A stretch of 64,000 nucleotides of DNA from Onthophagus taurus (GCF_036711975.1 NC_091966.1:26109501-26173500), one strand, 5' to 3'. Counted from the stretch's first letter, positions 7,638 to 19,704 are shown. Program-made: numbers and translations. Notes: generated by a model from the letters alone, not told the origin.

Positions 7638-10600
7638 CTAGCCATACATGTTTACGTTTAACAACTCCAATAAGTTGTCCAAAAGATCTTCCCTGCGTAG
7701 ATCTTCAATAAGATAGTTTCCCCAAGCTAACGTATGACATCCATCCTCCATCACGTAACGTTTATCGTCATGTGCAGAGAGCGCCACTTTATTCTTTAGT
7801 TCTGTATACATCGTGTGATAGGAGGAGCGAAAGACATACATCTTTTTTCGCACAGAACCTCCATCTTCGATAATCCGTTTATATTCTGAAACACTTAAGT
7901 TTTTATCGATAACATACTTTTTCACACCCTTGGCACGCTTGACAACTCCTTCCAAAGTGTTAATACAATAAGCTTTAGCTCCTGTACCATAAAACGATGT
8001 TAATATCGTATTTGGGTACTCATCTTTCATTTTTCCAACTATCGGCGGCCCTGGAGGAATATTATGTCTGTTGTTTAACTTGTAATTAGAGGTATCGAAC
8101 ATCTCTATATTTTCTTTGATATCCTGGTATACATTCTCAGTAAATATTTCGAGAATTAACGAATCCGTATCTGTATATAACAATAATACGTTTTCACCAT
8201 ATTTCTCTTTTAAAAAATTATAAAAAAAGTTATAAATGACCGCTTTCGACAATTCCAGTACGCTAAACCCTACATACAGAGGTTTGTTATATTTGACCTC
8301 CACCTTCTGCATTTCAATGGCTGCCAAATTATGGCAGAAAATTTTCGATGACTTGAAAGTCGGCTTTGCGATAAGAGCTTCTGCACCGGGTCTCCTGTAA
8401 CGATTCTCCCAATGTGACACTAATCGTATATCGACTCTATTTTCAACATTTTCCATCGTTTTCCCATACACGATATTATTCATTTGTTTATAATGATTTT
8501 TCCCAAATTCATTCGTAGCATTCATTCGTTTCTCAGAGTTAAAATCGATATATGGTTTCATCCACGGCGATTGTTGAAATTGCAATGCACGGTGTATTTT
8601 GGTTAGCTTAAGACCTTTTTTCACACATTCACGTAGGTTTACATAGTGAATTATGTATTTCGATTTATTTTGTAAGTTCGCAATCAACTTAGGATGCTTC
8701 GATCCGGGAGCGATTATGTTTTCGGGACAAAACGGTAGATCATCATGCTGGTTGTGTAACCTTTCGGGATACTCCAAATCCACTTCAAAGACATAACCAA
8801 GGTGTTCATCATCTAAACACTCCACATCTATATCTGCTATTTCTTGGTTCGACAACCATCGAAAACCGCCTGTTGGTAATTTACAACTCATTGCATACCC
8901 ATACAAATTGGTAGCATCCAAGTATAGAATATATGATGATGGTTTTTCCGGGTTAAAATCGTCAAGGAACTTGTTGTTTGCTATTGCAGATCGTTTTACA
9001 CACATACAGAGACCGCCTCTAATTCCTTTCTTAAAAAAGTGTAACATGTCAATGTCTGATAACAATTCTAATTTTACACCTGTCATTTTTAACAGAGCAT
9101 CCCACCCAAACCCGGGCGCAGTATAATAATGGCAAGGATCCAGATTGTAATTCTCCAAAGATATTGTCCTGAAATTTTCAAAGACGTCAGTCAACATTAA
9201 CACATCTGACGTCAAATACAGGTCACTGTATTCTCCCAACGTTGTACACTTAAATTTATTCCATACAGTCTGTGCTCTAGAGTATTGTTCCTTTGAAATA
9301 TTACTTGAACTCAATATGTCGTAAAACTGTGTATGATCAGGCAATTTACTATACTCCAACTTTTCAAACGAATCTACGAACGAATATGGAAATACACCTT
9401 TCTGGCGCATCAATCTAAATTCTTCAGAGTCTTTGAATTTTTTTTTCACTTCCACACAATCCTTATCATCCAAATATGAAACCAACTTTTCCAAAGAACT
9501 CGCCATAAATCTAAACGAGTCGACGAATCTTATTTTCATAAACACTTTGCGTTTCTTTCCCTTGTTATCGGTTGTTTCTCCGACAACTATTTTTTTGGAA
9601 AAAGAAATATATTTTTCTTTGTTTTGTGCTATCACCTCTACTTCCTCCTTGTTTAGGGCAATACTTTTCACAAACATGTGGGCATCGTAATTCGACAGGT
9701 TGTGGAAAAACACAGGGATAAACATCGGTAATTTATAATTTATATTGCAGACGGAATGCGCAGGACCCCTATACAATCCTGTCAAGTGATCGTGATCACA
9801 CACTTTCTCTTCTTTGTTTATTGGTTTATCACAAATGTGACATACGGAACTCAGTTCATGTACAAATTGGTCCAGACAGCTTAGCGGTATCATATCCTTT
9901 GTTTGCCTCAAATGTTGTTTATAGATCTCTATTACATCCTTCTCCAATCTTATAATAAATTCCAGAGCAGCGTTTCGCCCTCGGTATATTCGGAATTTCG
10001 ATAAGTTATCATCGTAAGCACACTTAATGTAGTACGCAAACGCGTATGGTTCGTGTTCAAAACATCGGGCCGTATATGGTTTATTATCATCGTAAACTTT
10101 TCCTTCTTCGGGCGTTAAGGGTTTCAGAATCGCCTCGAAATCGGCGTACACCACAAACGGAACTTTCATTTTTTTTTCAAATCCTTCAAATTGTAAAACA
10201 TTTTCCTTTTCTAGATGTCCGAACTTATTCACTTTTATTTGTTCGCTTGGTACTGTTGCTTTCACTTTTTTACAGTCATCCATCTGATGTCGTACCAACT
10301 TGTCTTCAGTTGAAAAGTATTGCAAACAACCCTCACAAATATATCTTTGATGTTCATGAGTCGATGATTGTGTATTTATCAGTCGAGATAAGTTTTTTAT
10401 CCAACAATAGTGGTTATTCCCGAAATTGTCGCTGACTACTAATAAGTTTACATGACGCTCCCGTTTCTGTTTACATATACATACAGTTACAATATCATCT
10501 ACCATTTTCTCTCCATTATACCAAGAATTTATACCATAGACGTTAATTGAAATGTTATTTTCTTCCTCAAATTTTGGTATGTCTCTGATGGGTACTGGGA

Positions 10601-11476
10601 ATGTTACGCAGTCAAACTTTAATTCTGTTTCCCTATAATCTGGGTATGATGATATTCTTTGCGGTAAACCTGTGGGTTGGTACAGCGCGGACATCAGTGC
10701 CCAAGCAAAGCACTTATTATCGTTATTTTGCACATTTATTACCGCTCTCTTCCCTTTTATGGATGTCGGTAAGTCGATGTAGCTCGATGCTCTTGTAGGA
10801 TTAAACTTGTTACAGTTCACTTCAAGATATAATATTTCCAACAAGGTCCAACCTGCAGTATTAACGCCTTTAGTTTCGCATTTTACTACTTTTCTATTCT
10901 TATACTCTTACCTGAGTCCCGTTCTTGGAATTCCGACATTTTCACCATAATCTCGTCCATAAAGTCCTCGTATGTTTGGTACAAGTCTACGGCTACTGTT
11001 ATAATTTTATTTTTTGTGTTGAATGATTTGATTTCCACTTCTTCCTTCGTATTTATGAAATACAATCCAAAAATTTCCGTATTCACTTTTAAACTACCAT
11101 TTACATTCCTCACGGACTGTATCAAACTGATAACTTTTTCTCTAATTCGGTTACTGAATTCCTTCATGTCTACGTACTTCCGTTCATGATCGCTCACTCT
11201 AAAACTACATATTTTATCTCCAAATATCGAATCTATTTTTTCTACACCATCATCTATTATTACGAAGGCTTTCTGTTTATGTTTGTTGCTGCGCAGATGT
11301 GAGGAATAACATTGTCTGGTTACGTGTTCATCACATATTTCACACACTATAACATCTCCTTGTTGATCCTCTTCCACCTTTCGACGTTTCCCAATACATG
11401 CTGTGCGTTGATGTCTCACAAGATTATCTGGTCTAGTAAACTCTTTGTAACACACGTCGCAGGTCAACATGTTCAC
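7638..11476 (-). CDS. Protein-primed family B DNA polymerase, two exons
   Basis: Exon 1 (11476-10912) encodes 188 residues with two C2H2-type fingers (CDVCYKEF..., CEICDEHV...). A 59-base intron (10911-10853) begins GTAAGAG and ends CTGCAG. Exon 2 (10852-7638) supplies the rest, giving 1259 residues in one frame. Exonuclease motifs are seen (VYADFEA at about residue 426, FHNLSNYDAH at about 578, YLTSDVLML). An inserted Cys/His HNH-type region has CHICDKP and CDHDHLTG (about 526-560). Polymerase motifs are ILYLDATNLYG, NNIVYGK and LYTDTDS. This polymerase copies the element from protein-primed ends. The splice restores a Gly-Trp-Thr-Leu-Leu junction that I remember as typical of the family. 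All catalytic residues expected are present and no stop interrupts either exon. Confidence 0.92.
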
Positions 11477-11569
11477 AACACTCTTACTTCAATACTGTTG
11501 AACACGATTTTCTATCTGCTATTTAAAGCATACCTCCTCCGAAGTGGGGTTTTCAATGAACTCACGTCG

Positions 11570-11785
11570 TGTAACCTTCATTTCAGGTCACGTACAAGGT
11601 CAATGTCATGGTCACAATTAAGGTTGACTTCAAGGTCTCCGTTGAGGTCAAAGTAAAGGTCATTGTTCAGGTCAAGGTTACTGATCAAGGTCATGGTCAC
11701 TAAACGTGATCTTGACCTGAGGTGAGCTCAAAGTAAAGGTCATTGTTTAGGTCTAGGTTACTGGTCAACGACCCCCTTTGCAATA
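11570..11785. repeat. Block of AGGTCA-like hexamers
   Basis: Words of the form (A)AGGTCA, with variants, recur every 6-25 bases in both orientations. AAGGTCA is the half-site bound by nuclear receptors such as FTZ-F1 and ERR, but the pattern here looks like a degenerate hexamer satellite and binding is only a possibility. A weaker hairpin is centred near 11707. Confidence 0.7.
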
Positions 11786-11900
11786 GCCGATTCTGGAACC
11801 TCCTCCCAGAACCTCAGGGCAAGGTCAAGGTCAAGGTCACTCAACGTGACCTTGGCCTTGACCTTGACCTGAGGTTCTGAGAGGAGGTTCTAGAATCGGC
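11786..11900. repeat. Near-perfect hairpin, 55-bp arms, 5-base loop
   Basis: Bases 11786-11840 pair with 11846-11900 with about 4 mismatches in 55, leaving the loop TCAAC. The inner part of the arms is a (AAGGTC)n run. The outer part begins GCCGATTCT. It stands at the right side of the Polinton-type element and directly touches the truncated end of the next LINE relic. Confidence 0.95.
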
Positions 11901-12480
11901 TTTTATCTACTACTATTATAAGTTCGCCTCCTAGCTTGTAGAGCTCTTGTGGAATGTTATCAATACCGGGCATCTTTTTGTTTCTTTGTGCCTTGATTTG
12001 TTTAACCTTCTCTAATATTGGAGATTCTATCTATACCTCTTGTTTCTCTCAGGGCGTTATTCTTAGATCTTGACTCTCTATTTGTTCCTCTTGTGTGTCA
12101 AGCGAGCTTTGAAAGTGTATTTTCCATGTCGTTTTTATCATTTGTGTTTCGCTTATTACCTATCGTTTAGCGTAAATGTCTATAAGCTGTTATCAAATCA
12201 ATACTTTGGAAATCATTCTCTATTTTTTGTATGTCATTATTTTCGTGCTTTTTTTTACGGTTACAGCATATCTTGTCTGCTTTTTATCTCGCTTTTTCAA
12301 AGAATGCTCTTCTTTCTCTTGTTCTCCTTTCCATATATTTTCTGCATACTTCGTTTCTTTCCCCCATGGCTTTTTTGAACTCTTCGTCGAGCCATTCTGC
12401 TCTTTCCTTTTTTTTTGTGCCAATCGGTCGAGATGCCATTTCTGATATTTCGATTTTGAGCTTATCACAGTACATACTTC
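11901..12480 (-). mobile_element. Degenerate LINE fragment (reverse transcriptase N-terminal region)
   Basis: Reading leftward, translation gives KKERAEWLDEEFKKAMGERN, then further on MPGIDNIPQELYKLGGEL. These are the linker and the first palm-proximal motif (PGxDNIPxEL) of an RTE/CR1-like retrotransposon. Frames are interrupted several times. The fragment is cut at 11901 by the hairpin. The forward frames seen here are its antisense shadows. Confidence 0.7.
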
Positions 12481-12849
12481 TTGATTCCTAGATCTGATGT
12501 GTTCGAGAATCTACACGTTGACTCTCTTTCATAGCTCTCCCTAACTTCGATCTGCCTATCTATTCTTACCATCATGTTTTGAATATAGCGATCTAAATTG
12601 CAATTTTTGTTAACTGACTAAGTTATGAGTACACTTGCTGCTTCTACAGGTAGGTCACTTTCTACTTCATATTCCGCGATTGAGTCACTCTGGTTTTATT
12701 ACATTGCATAACTAGTGGATTGAGAATTTTTGCTATTTCAGACAACCTCTGTAGTTGTCAGGATGATTATCACTTCAATTGAGAGATTTTTTCGCTACGT
12801 GTTTATCAACTACAATTTATAACCAAGTGCTCTCCTGCATATTTAACAC
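12481..12849. other. No gene seen
   Basis: AT-rich sequence without a frame or repeat that I can support, between two LINE relics. Confidence 0.5.
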
Positions 12850-13350
12850 ATCTTGCATCCCGATTACAATATATCTTCGCATGACCAAACGTCTGATTGA
12901 CACTGTGACAATTTCCTTTTAGGGTACGATGGTTCAATGACAACAAAAGTATTAGAATCGGTTTTTACCTTATAAATATCTTTGTTATTTGGCATGTTCA
13001 TTAGTTCAACGTTTAATAACCGTAAATATTTTTTTGTAGATAGTTCTTTGTCTGATGATGGCAATGTTCGAAACCAAGTAACTTAGCAATGTAAGTTGTT
13101 TTTTGTTTTCGATAGATTTCCACGTGTCTAAAATATTTCATTTCCTTAGCGTTGGCTTATCGATTTTGCTGTTATGTAAGAATTCGGTGTTCATAACGAG
13201 AGAATTGCTTGTAGGTTTTGTAGGTGATATTTGTGAATGAGTTTGGGTAAACTGTGTATAAATAAAAGAAAGCCGTCGAAAATAAAGTAAAAAAAGGACT
13301 TCAAGTCTATCTTTTATTTCTTTGGGTGAGTCCACTATCCTGGACATTTG
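12850..13350 (-). mobile_element. Jockey-type LINE ORF1 (gag-like) relic
   Basis: Leftward translation of 13064-12864 reads SSDKELSTKKYLRLLNVEL and then VVIEPSYPKRKLSQCQS. This matches the pattern of the pre-zinc-knuckle region of jockey ORF1 proteins (NLP..K.IY.I....IEPP.K...L.QC..C). The expected zinc knuckle is lost. The upstream frame to about 13347 may be the remaining N-terminal part. No intact ORF is left. Confidence 0.5.
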
Positions 13351-13832
13351 ACGGTGTTTTGAGTTTCTTTATGAATTATAAATGATTTACATTTTAAATT
13401 GAAGCACAATAATAAAATAAGACTAAGATTTTTATTTTATTTTTGAATCTTTTTTGCTTGTGTATTTTTTAATTAACGTTTTGAATTAACGTCTTTGAAC
13501 GTGAATGTCCTCGGTAGGAAATAGAAAGGAATGGGGAAAGGCTGTCCCGACGGATGAGAGCGCCCCCAGACAATTACCACCCGGAGTTAGGAAATAGCAC
13601 TGGTACCGGCTTAGAATTTTAATTGCCGGCTATTTCTCAACGACGGATTCGCTCGGCTCCGCGAACTTCCAACTTTCCGGGGGCAGCAACGTTTATTTTT
13701 CAAACGGAGCATATTGGATTCGGAGAGTTCGCTTCGAGTCTCGTCCCGAAATGGGTTGTTCCCTGTCTATATCCCCACAAGAATTTACGAAAACGACAAA
13801 ATTATGTAGATACAAAAGTTTTTTGTTTATAA

Positions 13833-14732
13833 TTAAAATCGTTTTGTTCGCGATGTTTTAAAAAGAAAAGTTATGAAATGGTTGGAAAGATTTATTACCA
13901 GACGGTTGCGTAGGCCAAATATATTATTTATTTGAGTTATGTCTACCCTTGTTGGCGGCGCGTAGTCTGGCAGAAGTTTCGAGCTTTTTGCGCTTTCCTC
14001 CCCAGACTTCCGGCGGCCGCACTTCCGCCGGTATCTTGCAAGATAATTACCAACGGCAGTGACTCGCAAAAATAAGGGGAGTTACATTTACAGCTACGTG
14101 AATGATTAACAAGCCACTAATTACGGTCTGAAGAGCTTTAAAATCCACGATTCCTAAATTTTTTTTAATTAAAAAAGAAAAACGTTCGTACCTGTTGTAG
14201 TATTTGGCATTTTTCCAGATGGTGGAATATCCCACGTTGAAGTAACCTTCATTTTCGGTTCTCGTTTGAAAACGGTATGTTTCAAATAAGTTTCTTTAGA
14301 TATTCCGTTCCTTTCAGCTATTTGAATGCACATCTGAAAAATAAAACCAATCAAACCATACACGTCCTTTTCTGCGAATAATAGCAACAATAAAGGCCAG
14401 TTATCGGAAATGTTGGGAACGATGCGACGTTTGAAACGAGACGCCCAATTTGCCAGGTAGACTTACGTTGTTGAAGTTTTTCAGGTGGCCCCATTTGCAG
14501 TCATAACTCCTACGTGTAAGCTCCTCCTGTCGGATCTGCTCCTTGCTGTGGGCAAAGAACGGCGTCGTTCGCCGTTACTATTTGCGGAATGTCTCGCTAA
14601 CAAACCTCACATTACTCCGTCCTTTCTAACAAGGTCTACGTAGGGTTTTTTCCCGGATCTAACCACTACTGGTTGTGATTGGGGCGGCAGTTTTGTTGCC
14701 GTCTGCTGCGTTCCTGATGTTACAGCCGACAT
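13833..14732 (-). CDS. Small uncharacterised protein, four-exon gene (possibly a ciliary protein)
   Basis: Exon 1 is 14732-14611, exon 2 14545-14467, exon 3 14333-14192. Introns are 65 and 133 bases with GTGAGG...CACAG and GTAAGT...TTCAG ends and matching phases. Together they encode 114 residues with segments KKPYVDLVRKDG, RRSYDCKWGHLKNF and IPPSGKMPNTTT. The last exon is uncertain. An acceptor at 14063 (CTTATTTTTGCGAG) gives a C-terminus ending at 13833, while another at 14035 gives a short end near 13947. The pattern of a KWGxLKxF block followed by a PxTT-type tail recalls small ciliary microtubule inner proteins such as C20orf85/CIMIP1. This resemblance is weak and from memory. A GC-rich stretch lies 3' of it. 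Confidence 0.6.
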
Positions 14733-16810
14733 TTTTCAACAGTTTGGTCGATGAATCTGTAACAACGCGATTTATTTTCAAGGATAAATCAACATACTAA
14801 TACCGCGCTTTCAATTAAATTTGTAATTAGAGTAGATTGTAATATCTGTTTATTTATTTAAGTTTAGTACTATATTGAATGCTAAAATTAACTTTTGATG
14901 AAATTAATTATAAAATAAATTATATACAAATCAAATTTAATTTATTGCGTGCTAAAAAAAAGTACTGTTTACAAGTCTATAAAGACAATGTATTGTAATC
15001 GATTAAAAATGGAGGATTAATGTTTATATAAACAACGAAAACTCAAATTTAGCTAAAAAATCAACCACAACGTCTTATGATTGATTCGAATCATCTACAA
15101 CGTAAAATTCGTGTTGTAGCAAAAACGACCACAACACGTTGTGGTGAATGCGAAGAACTCAGAACTCAGAATGTGAAATTCGTGTCGTGGCTCTTTCAAT
15201 TATTGGCCACTAGTTGTAGCACTTAAGAAAAGCCCTAACACGTTCTGGACGATAACTGTAATAACGCTGGAGATCTTTGAACTTGTTAACGGCGTAATAT
15301 AAACTAATGTCGTATGCAGGTTATGTCTATTGTTGTTTTTTATTACGAAAAGTGTGTGATTTTACGATAAATTGAGTGAATCGTTGAAGACAACTATGAT
15401 CGCATTGTTTTTATCGCCACCATAAAGTAGTATCGTTATTTTAAGCAACATAATATTTTGAAAATTGGTTGAAAGTCAATCTATAGACCAAGGTAATCTA
15501 AAAATCCGTTACTGTTGTAGGGCGAATGAAATGTTTAAGGTTTTGGAAAAAGAACATATTAACACACAGTTTCGATTCTTAAAATGTTGTGACGGAAGGT
15601 TTCGTAGCACAAGTAGAGGAAAAATAAAATTATTAATTTAATCCACGAGAATGCATTCGGTGCATTTTTGTTACGGTCGGTGATAAAAGGTAAATAATAA
15701 AACTATATTCTCACCATAACACCTTCTCTTCTAGAGTAAGGTGATTGATGCGACGAGGTTTCTTAAATATTAAGTACTCGCGGTGTTTCTTCAGCTTTAT
15801 TAATTATAATTCTTTTTTACAACATAATTTAGATCGACGGGAATGTATAAAATAAGCTGACACTATAATAATTAATACAACAATAACGCATAAGTAAAAA
15901 ATAATGAATGGGTTAAATGTTCATATTTGAAACTAACAACGTCAAGGTTATTTCGAGCTTCATTTAACTTGTTTATGAGATTCAGCGGTGTTGTTTCATT
16001 TAAACGGAGATTGGTTAATTATGAATGCTGGACTTCATAATCAATTTAATCCAATATTTTTAATAATGTTTTGAACACTCTCGTCATGTGCTATATACTG
16101 ACAATAATTAAATTGTTTCATATAATATGAAGCAATTAACTTTACAATATTAATTACATTTTCCTAATTTTCCTTGATATAGGTTTCGGTCCGAAATTAT
16201 TATAAATGTAACATCATTACATAGTTTATAGATTTATTTTTATTTAGTATTATTGGTACATTATAAATTTCATGGTTTTTATAAAAATCAAAAGTTAATA
16301 AGTGGCTATAGGTAGATATTATGAAAGTTACAACGGCATTTTTAATGTAATATCGCAAAGTGCTTATATAAAACATTATTTAAAACTTTCTTTCAAAACT
16401 ATGTAATTATGCTCTAGCCCACGTGTGATATACAACATTTTATCTGCGACTGCTGAAAATTACTTAAAAATCAATTTCTTTAAAAAGGTCTATTTTGACA
16501 TTTATAAAAATATTTTGAAATGATTGTTGACAATTTTGAATTAATGTCAGTTTCAATAACATGTTTACTCATCTGGAATAAGTGTTTTGAAATGTAAAAA
16601 CATAACAATTAATGTTTATAATACATAGTATTGTTTCTCTTTAAATAGGTAGCACTTTTTCTTTTATATTGTTGATCGTTTCAATAAATTAAGTCTGTTC
16701 TGATAAGGCTAAAAATGCGTTACGTACTGAAACCAGTACGATAATGAACTTCAGTACGTAACTGAAATCACCTCAAATGAGTGTGGTAATGATGACTTAT
16801 CTAAGCAGTC
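14733..16810. other. AT-rich intergenic sequence
   Basis: No open frame, RNA gene or clear transposon is visible. Between 15060 and 15240 the word CCACAACG and its complement recur several times. The part just right of 14732 should hold the promoter of the leftward small gene. Confidence 0.6.
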
Positions 16811-17587
16811 GTAGATAATAGTATATTATTTAACAAGCGTATAATGGCGGCTGTTATCCACGAAGATGAAGTTGCAACACGAGCGAGCGAAGCGAGCGAA
16901 TGTTGTAATTTGAGTGGGTAACATCCATTATACGCAAGTTGAATACTATACTTTATCTACAACTATTTAATTTTGAAAAATAAAATCAAAAAAAGAAAAG
17001 AAAAAACTTGGTAGACATTTCAGACATAAACTCAATATAAGAAAGCTGTCATTTCTGTTAAATTTTTATTTTTTGATTAGTAGGTCGTGTCAGAACTGTG
17101 GAATAATGGCGTCATTATTCAACACTTTGTCAGTCATGAGTAATGCGTGTCATTACCCGTAAAAAAGCAAGTGTATAACGAATAGATAATTCAATAGTTG
17201 TAGATAATAGTATATTATTCAACAAGCGTATAATAGCGGCTGTTACCCATGAAGATGAAGTTGCAACACGAGCGAGTGTTGTAATCTGAGTGGGTAATAT
17301 CCATTATACGCAAGTTGAATACTATACTTTATCTATAACTATTTAATTTTGCAAAAAAAATCAAAAAAAGGAAAAAAAATAAACTTGATAGATATTTCAG
17401 ACATAACCTCAATATAAGAAAGCTGTCATTTCTATTAATTTTTTATATTTTGATTAGTAGGTCGTGTCAGAACTGTGAAATAATGGTGTCATTATTCAAC
17501 ACTTTGTCAGTCATGAGTAATGCGAGTCATTACCCGTCAAAAATCAAGTGTATAACGAATAGATAATTCAATAGTTGTAGATAAAAG
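16811..17587. repeat. Two tandem copies of a 389-bp unit with palindromic head
   Basis: Bases 16811-17199 are repeated at 17200-17587. The first 150 bases of each unit form an imperfect palindrome from GTAGATAATAGTATA to TATACTTTATCTAC, with a centre ACACGAGCGAGCG. In copy 1 the centre is extended by AAGCGAGCG, lost in copy 2. No protein is encoded. A non-autonomous foldback element is likely. Confidence 0.85.
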
Positions 17588-17640
17588 TATATTATTATAT
17601 GGAATAAGTTAGATGGAGTTTTTTGATCGCAAAAATTGAC

Positions 17641-18399
17641 AACTATGATAAAGTTATTGGGTGTAGCGATCGGTATAAGAAAAAAAAGAGAACTAAATTT
17701 TTCTTTGCTATATTTCGAAACAAATTGTTTCTTCTACAGGCAAAAAACTGTGAACAAATGTATCAAAATTAACATTCAAACTATCAATGGCTTACATAAA
17801 AACGAAGAAACTTACAGGTTAGATGATAAGCGGCACGATTGCGGAACATTTCAACGATCCACCAAAAAACATAGCATCAAAACCCAAAAAGGGTGACTCG
17901 AATTAATAAATTAAAATTAGGACACTTAAACTACAAACTAAAATAACTGACGTTACAAAAGTAAAAATCTTATGATGACTGAACATGGCGAAGAAACCAG
18001 TTCTTACAAATATATTTTTATTTTTAGAGACTGCGCGATAGACAAAATCACAACGATACAGTCGAAGAACATATTTTAAATTTTAATTTTTTAATTAAAA
18101 AATTAATGAATCACTAACGTTGGTGTTGTCACTCAATACTCCTTCCCTTCTCCCCTTTTTCCAATGAAATAAATACGAGTAAAAACTACTTAAATTATTT
18201 GTATCTGTTTTAAAATTCACCGTATTCACCGTTCTTCCTTTTTATGTAAGCCATTGATAGTTTGAATGTTAATTTTGATACATTTGTTCACAGTTTTTTG
18301 CCTGTAGAAGAAACAATTTGTTTCGAAATATAGCAAAGAAAAATTTAGTTCTTTTTTTTTCATACACCGATCGCTACACCCAATAACTTTATCATAGTT
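17641..18399. repeat. Inverted-repeat element, arms about 165 bp
   Basis: Bases 17641-17808 reappear inverted at 18233-18399, starting AACTATGATAAAGTTATTGG. The spacer of about 425 bases has no gene. The apparent frame at 17636-17896 is mostly the left arm. The element appears to split the third palindromic unit that resumes at 18400. Confidence 0.85.
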
Positions 18400-18540
18400 A
18401 TTATTATATGAGCATATAATGAGGGCTATTATTCACGAAGGTTAAGTTTATGTCACGAGCGTAGCGAGTGGCATAATTAACCTGAGTGAATAATAGCTCA
18501 TTATATGCGAGTAGAATACTATACTTTGTCCACGACTATT
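18400..18540. repeat. Third, diverged palindromic unit
   Basis: This copy is related to the palindromic heads at 16811 and 17200. It has the centre CACGAGCGTAGCGAGTG and arms from TATGAGCATATAATGAGG to CTCATTATATGCGAGTAG. It shows the same layout with different sequence, so the family has subtypes. Confidence 0.7.
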
Positions 18541-18976
18541 GAAATTGATTCCATAAATTTATTTTTTAAATAAATTTTTGAATAAAGGTTAAACGTCAAT
18601 GTGACACAAATTCAATGTTACTAACTGTAACCAACTTCACAACAATTTGTCAAAATTAAGTGTCAGTTTTATAAAACGTCGTTTTCTTTACGAAAATTAA
18701 TTAATTTATGCTTAAATCATACGAAAAAACGAATTTGTTTAGGTTTTTTTAATGTCAAACATCTAACAAACTCCTAAAAAATTGAATTAAATTGACGTTT
18801 TTTGAACTTTTAACGTTTCAAATAATTATTATTAGTCTGGTCAAGATGGCTACCCGTGAATAATGATTATTATTCACCGCTATTATTCACTCCGTGAAAA
18901 ATGACTACCATTTTGTTTTAGAAAACTCATTCATAAGGTATATATTATAAGGTAGTCGTGGACAAAAGTATTTATT
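18541..18976. other. AT-rich sequence without gene
   Basis: No supported frame. A short inverted pair of ATTATTATTCAC words near 18860-18890 is the only structure seen. Confidence 0.5.
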
Positions 18977-19704
18977 ATACAGTGTGCCCATTATGTATGG
19001 AATATAGTATGTATCTCGGTAGGTATCAACTTTATAAAAAACCATTTTATACAAAAGTTGTTTAATATTTTATTTGCTATAATAAGACAGCATTCAATTG
19101 TTTTTATTTCAGAAAACAAATGCGCAACGAATAACACTTGAAGTTTTTAAATGACAATGTACCCTTTCGTTGGGCTCATTTGATAGAGATTTTTTTCTCT
19201 TTTCGATGACGTAAAATTTTAGTACCCTTATATCAGAAAATGTTTGAAAAAAATATAAAAATAGTTTATTAAGAAAAATTTAACTAATAACAGTAATCTA
19301 GATATCCGAGATCGTCAAGTACCTCGAATTATTAGAGATGTACACTAATTTTTCGTTTATTTGTTTTATTTTGTATGTAAATTTAATTTACAGTAATAAT
19401 TCGAGGTACTTGATGATCTTGGATATCTAGATTAATGTTGTTGAATAATTTTTATTAATAAACAATTTCTATATTTTTTTCAAAAATGTTCTGATGTAAC
19501 AGTACAAAAATTTTACGTCATCGTAAAGAGAAATGTAATCTCTATCAAATGAGCCTAACGAAAGGGTACATTGTTAAAAACAATTGAATGCAGTCTTATT
19601 ATGGCAAATAAAATATTAAACAACTTTTATATAAAATATTTTTTTACAATGTTGATACCTACCAAGATATATGGTATATTCCATACATAATGGGCACCCT
19701 GTAT
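18977..19704. repeat. Foldback element, arms about 350 bp
   Basis: The left arm starts TATACAGTGTGCCCATTATG and the right arm ends CATAATGGGCACCCTGTATA. The arms match over almost their whole length with some indels and meet near 19345. Flanking TATA suggests a TA target site as in Tc1/mariner-mobilised MITEs. No coding capacity. Confidence 0.9.

Larger units (their letters stand above)
1..11500. mobile_element. Polinton/Maverick-type element, left end outside window
   Basis: The block contains a packaging-type ATPase, a retroviral-type integrase with chromodomain and a protein-primed family B DNA polymerase, the diagnostic combination of Polintons (self-synthesising, virus-like DNA transposons). 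The ATPase, integrase and accessory genes run rightward and the polymerase runs leftward, converging at about 7490-7640. No adenovirus-type protease and no certain major capsid gene are seen. A capsid gene could be the partial reading frame at bases 3-110 or lie left of the window. Terminal inverted repeats were not found, so the right limit (after the polymerase start at 11476) is approximate. Most frames are open, which suggests a fairly young copy. Confidence 0.85.

Noticed and set aside
12070-12491. Several rightward hydrophobic frames that look like membrane proteins
   Set aside because: They are antisense to a Lys/Glu-rich LINE segment, which creates false Phe/Leu-rich frames.
17636-17896. 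Rightward 86-residue open frame
   Set aside because: It is mostly one arm of the inverted-repeat element at 17641-18399 and has no protein signature.
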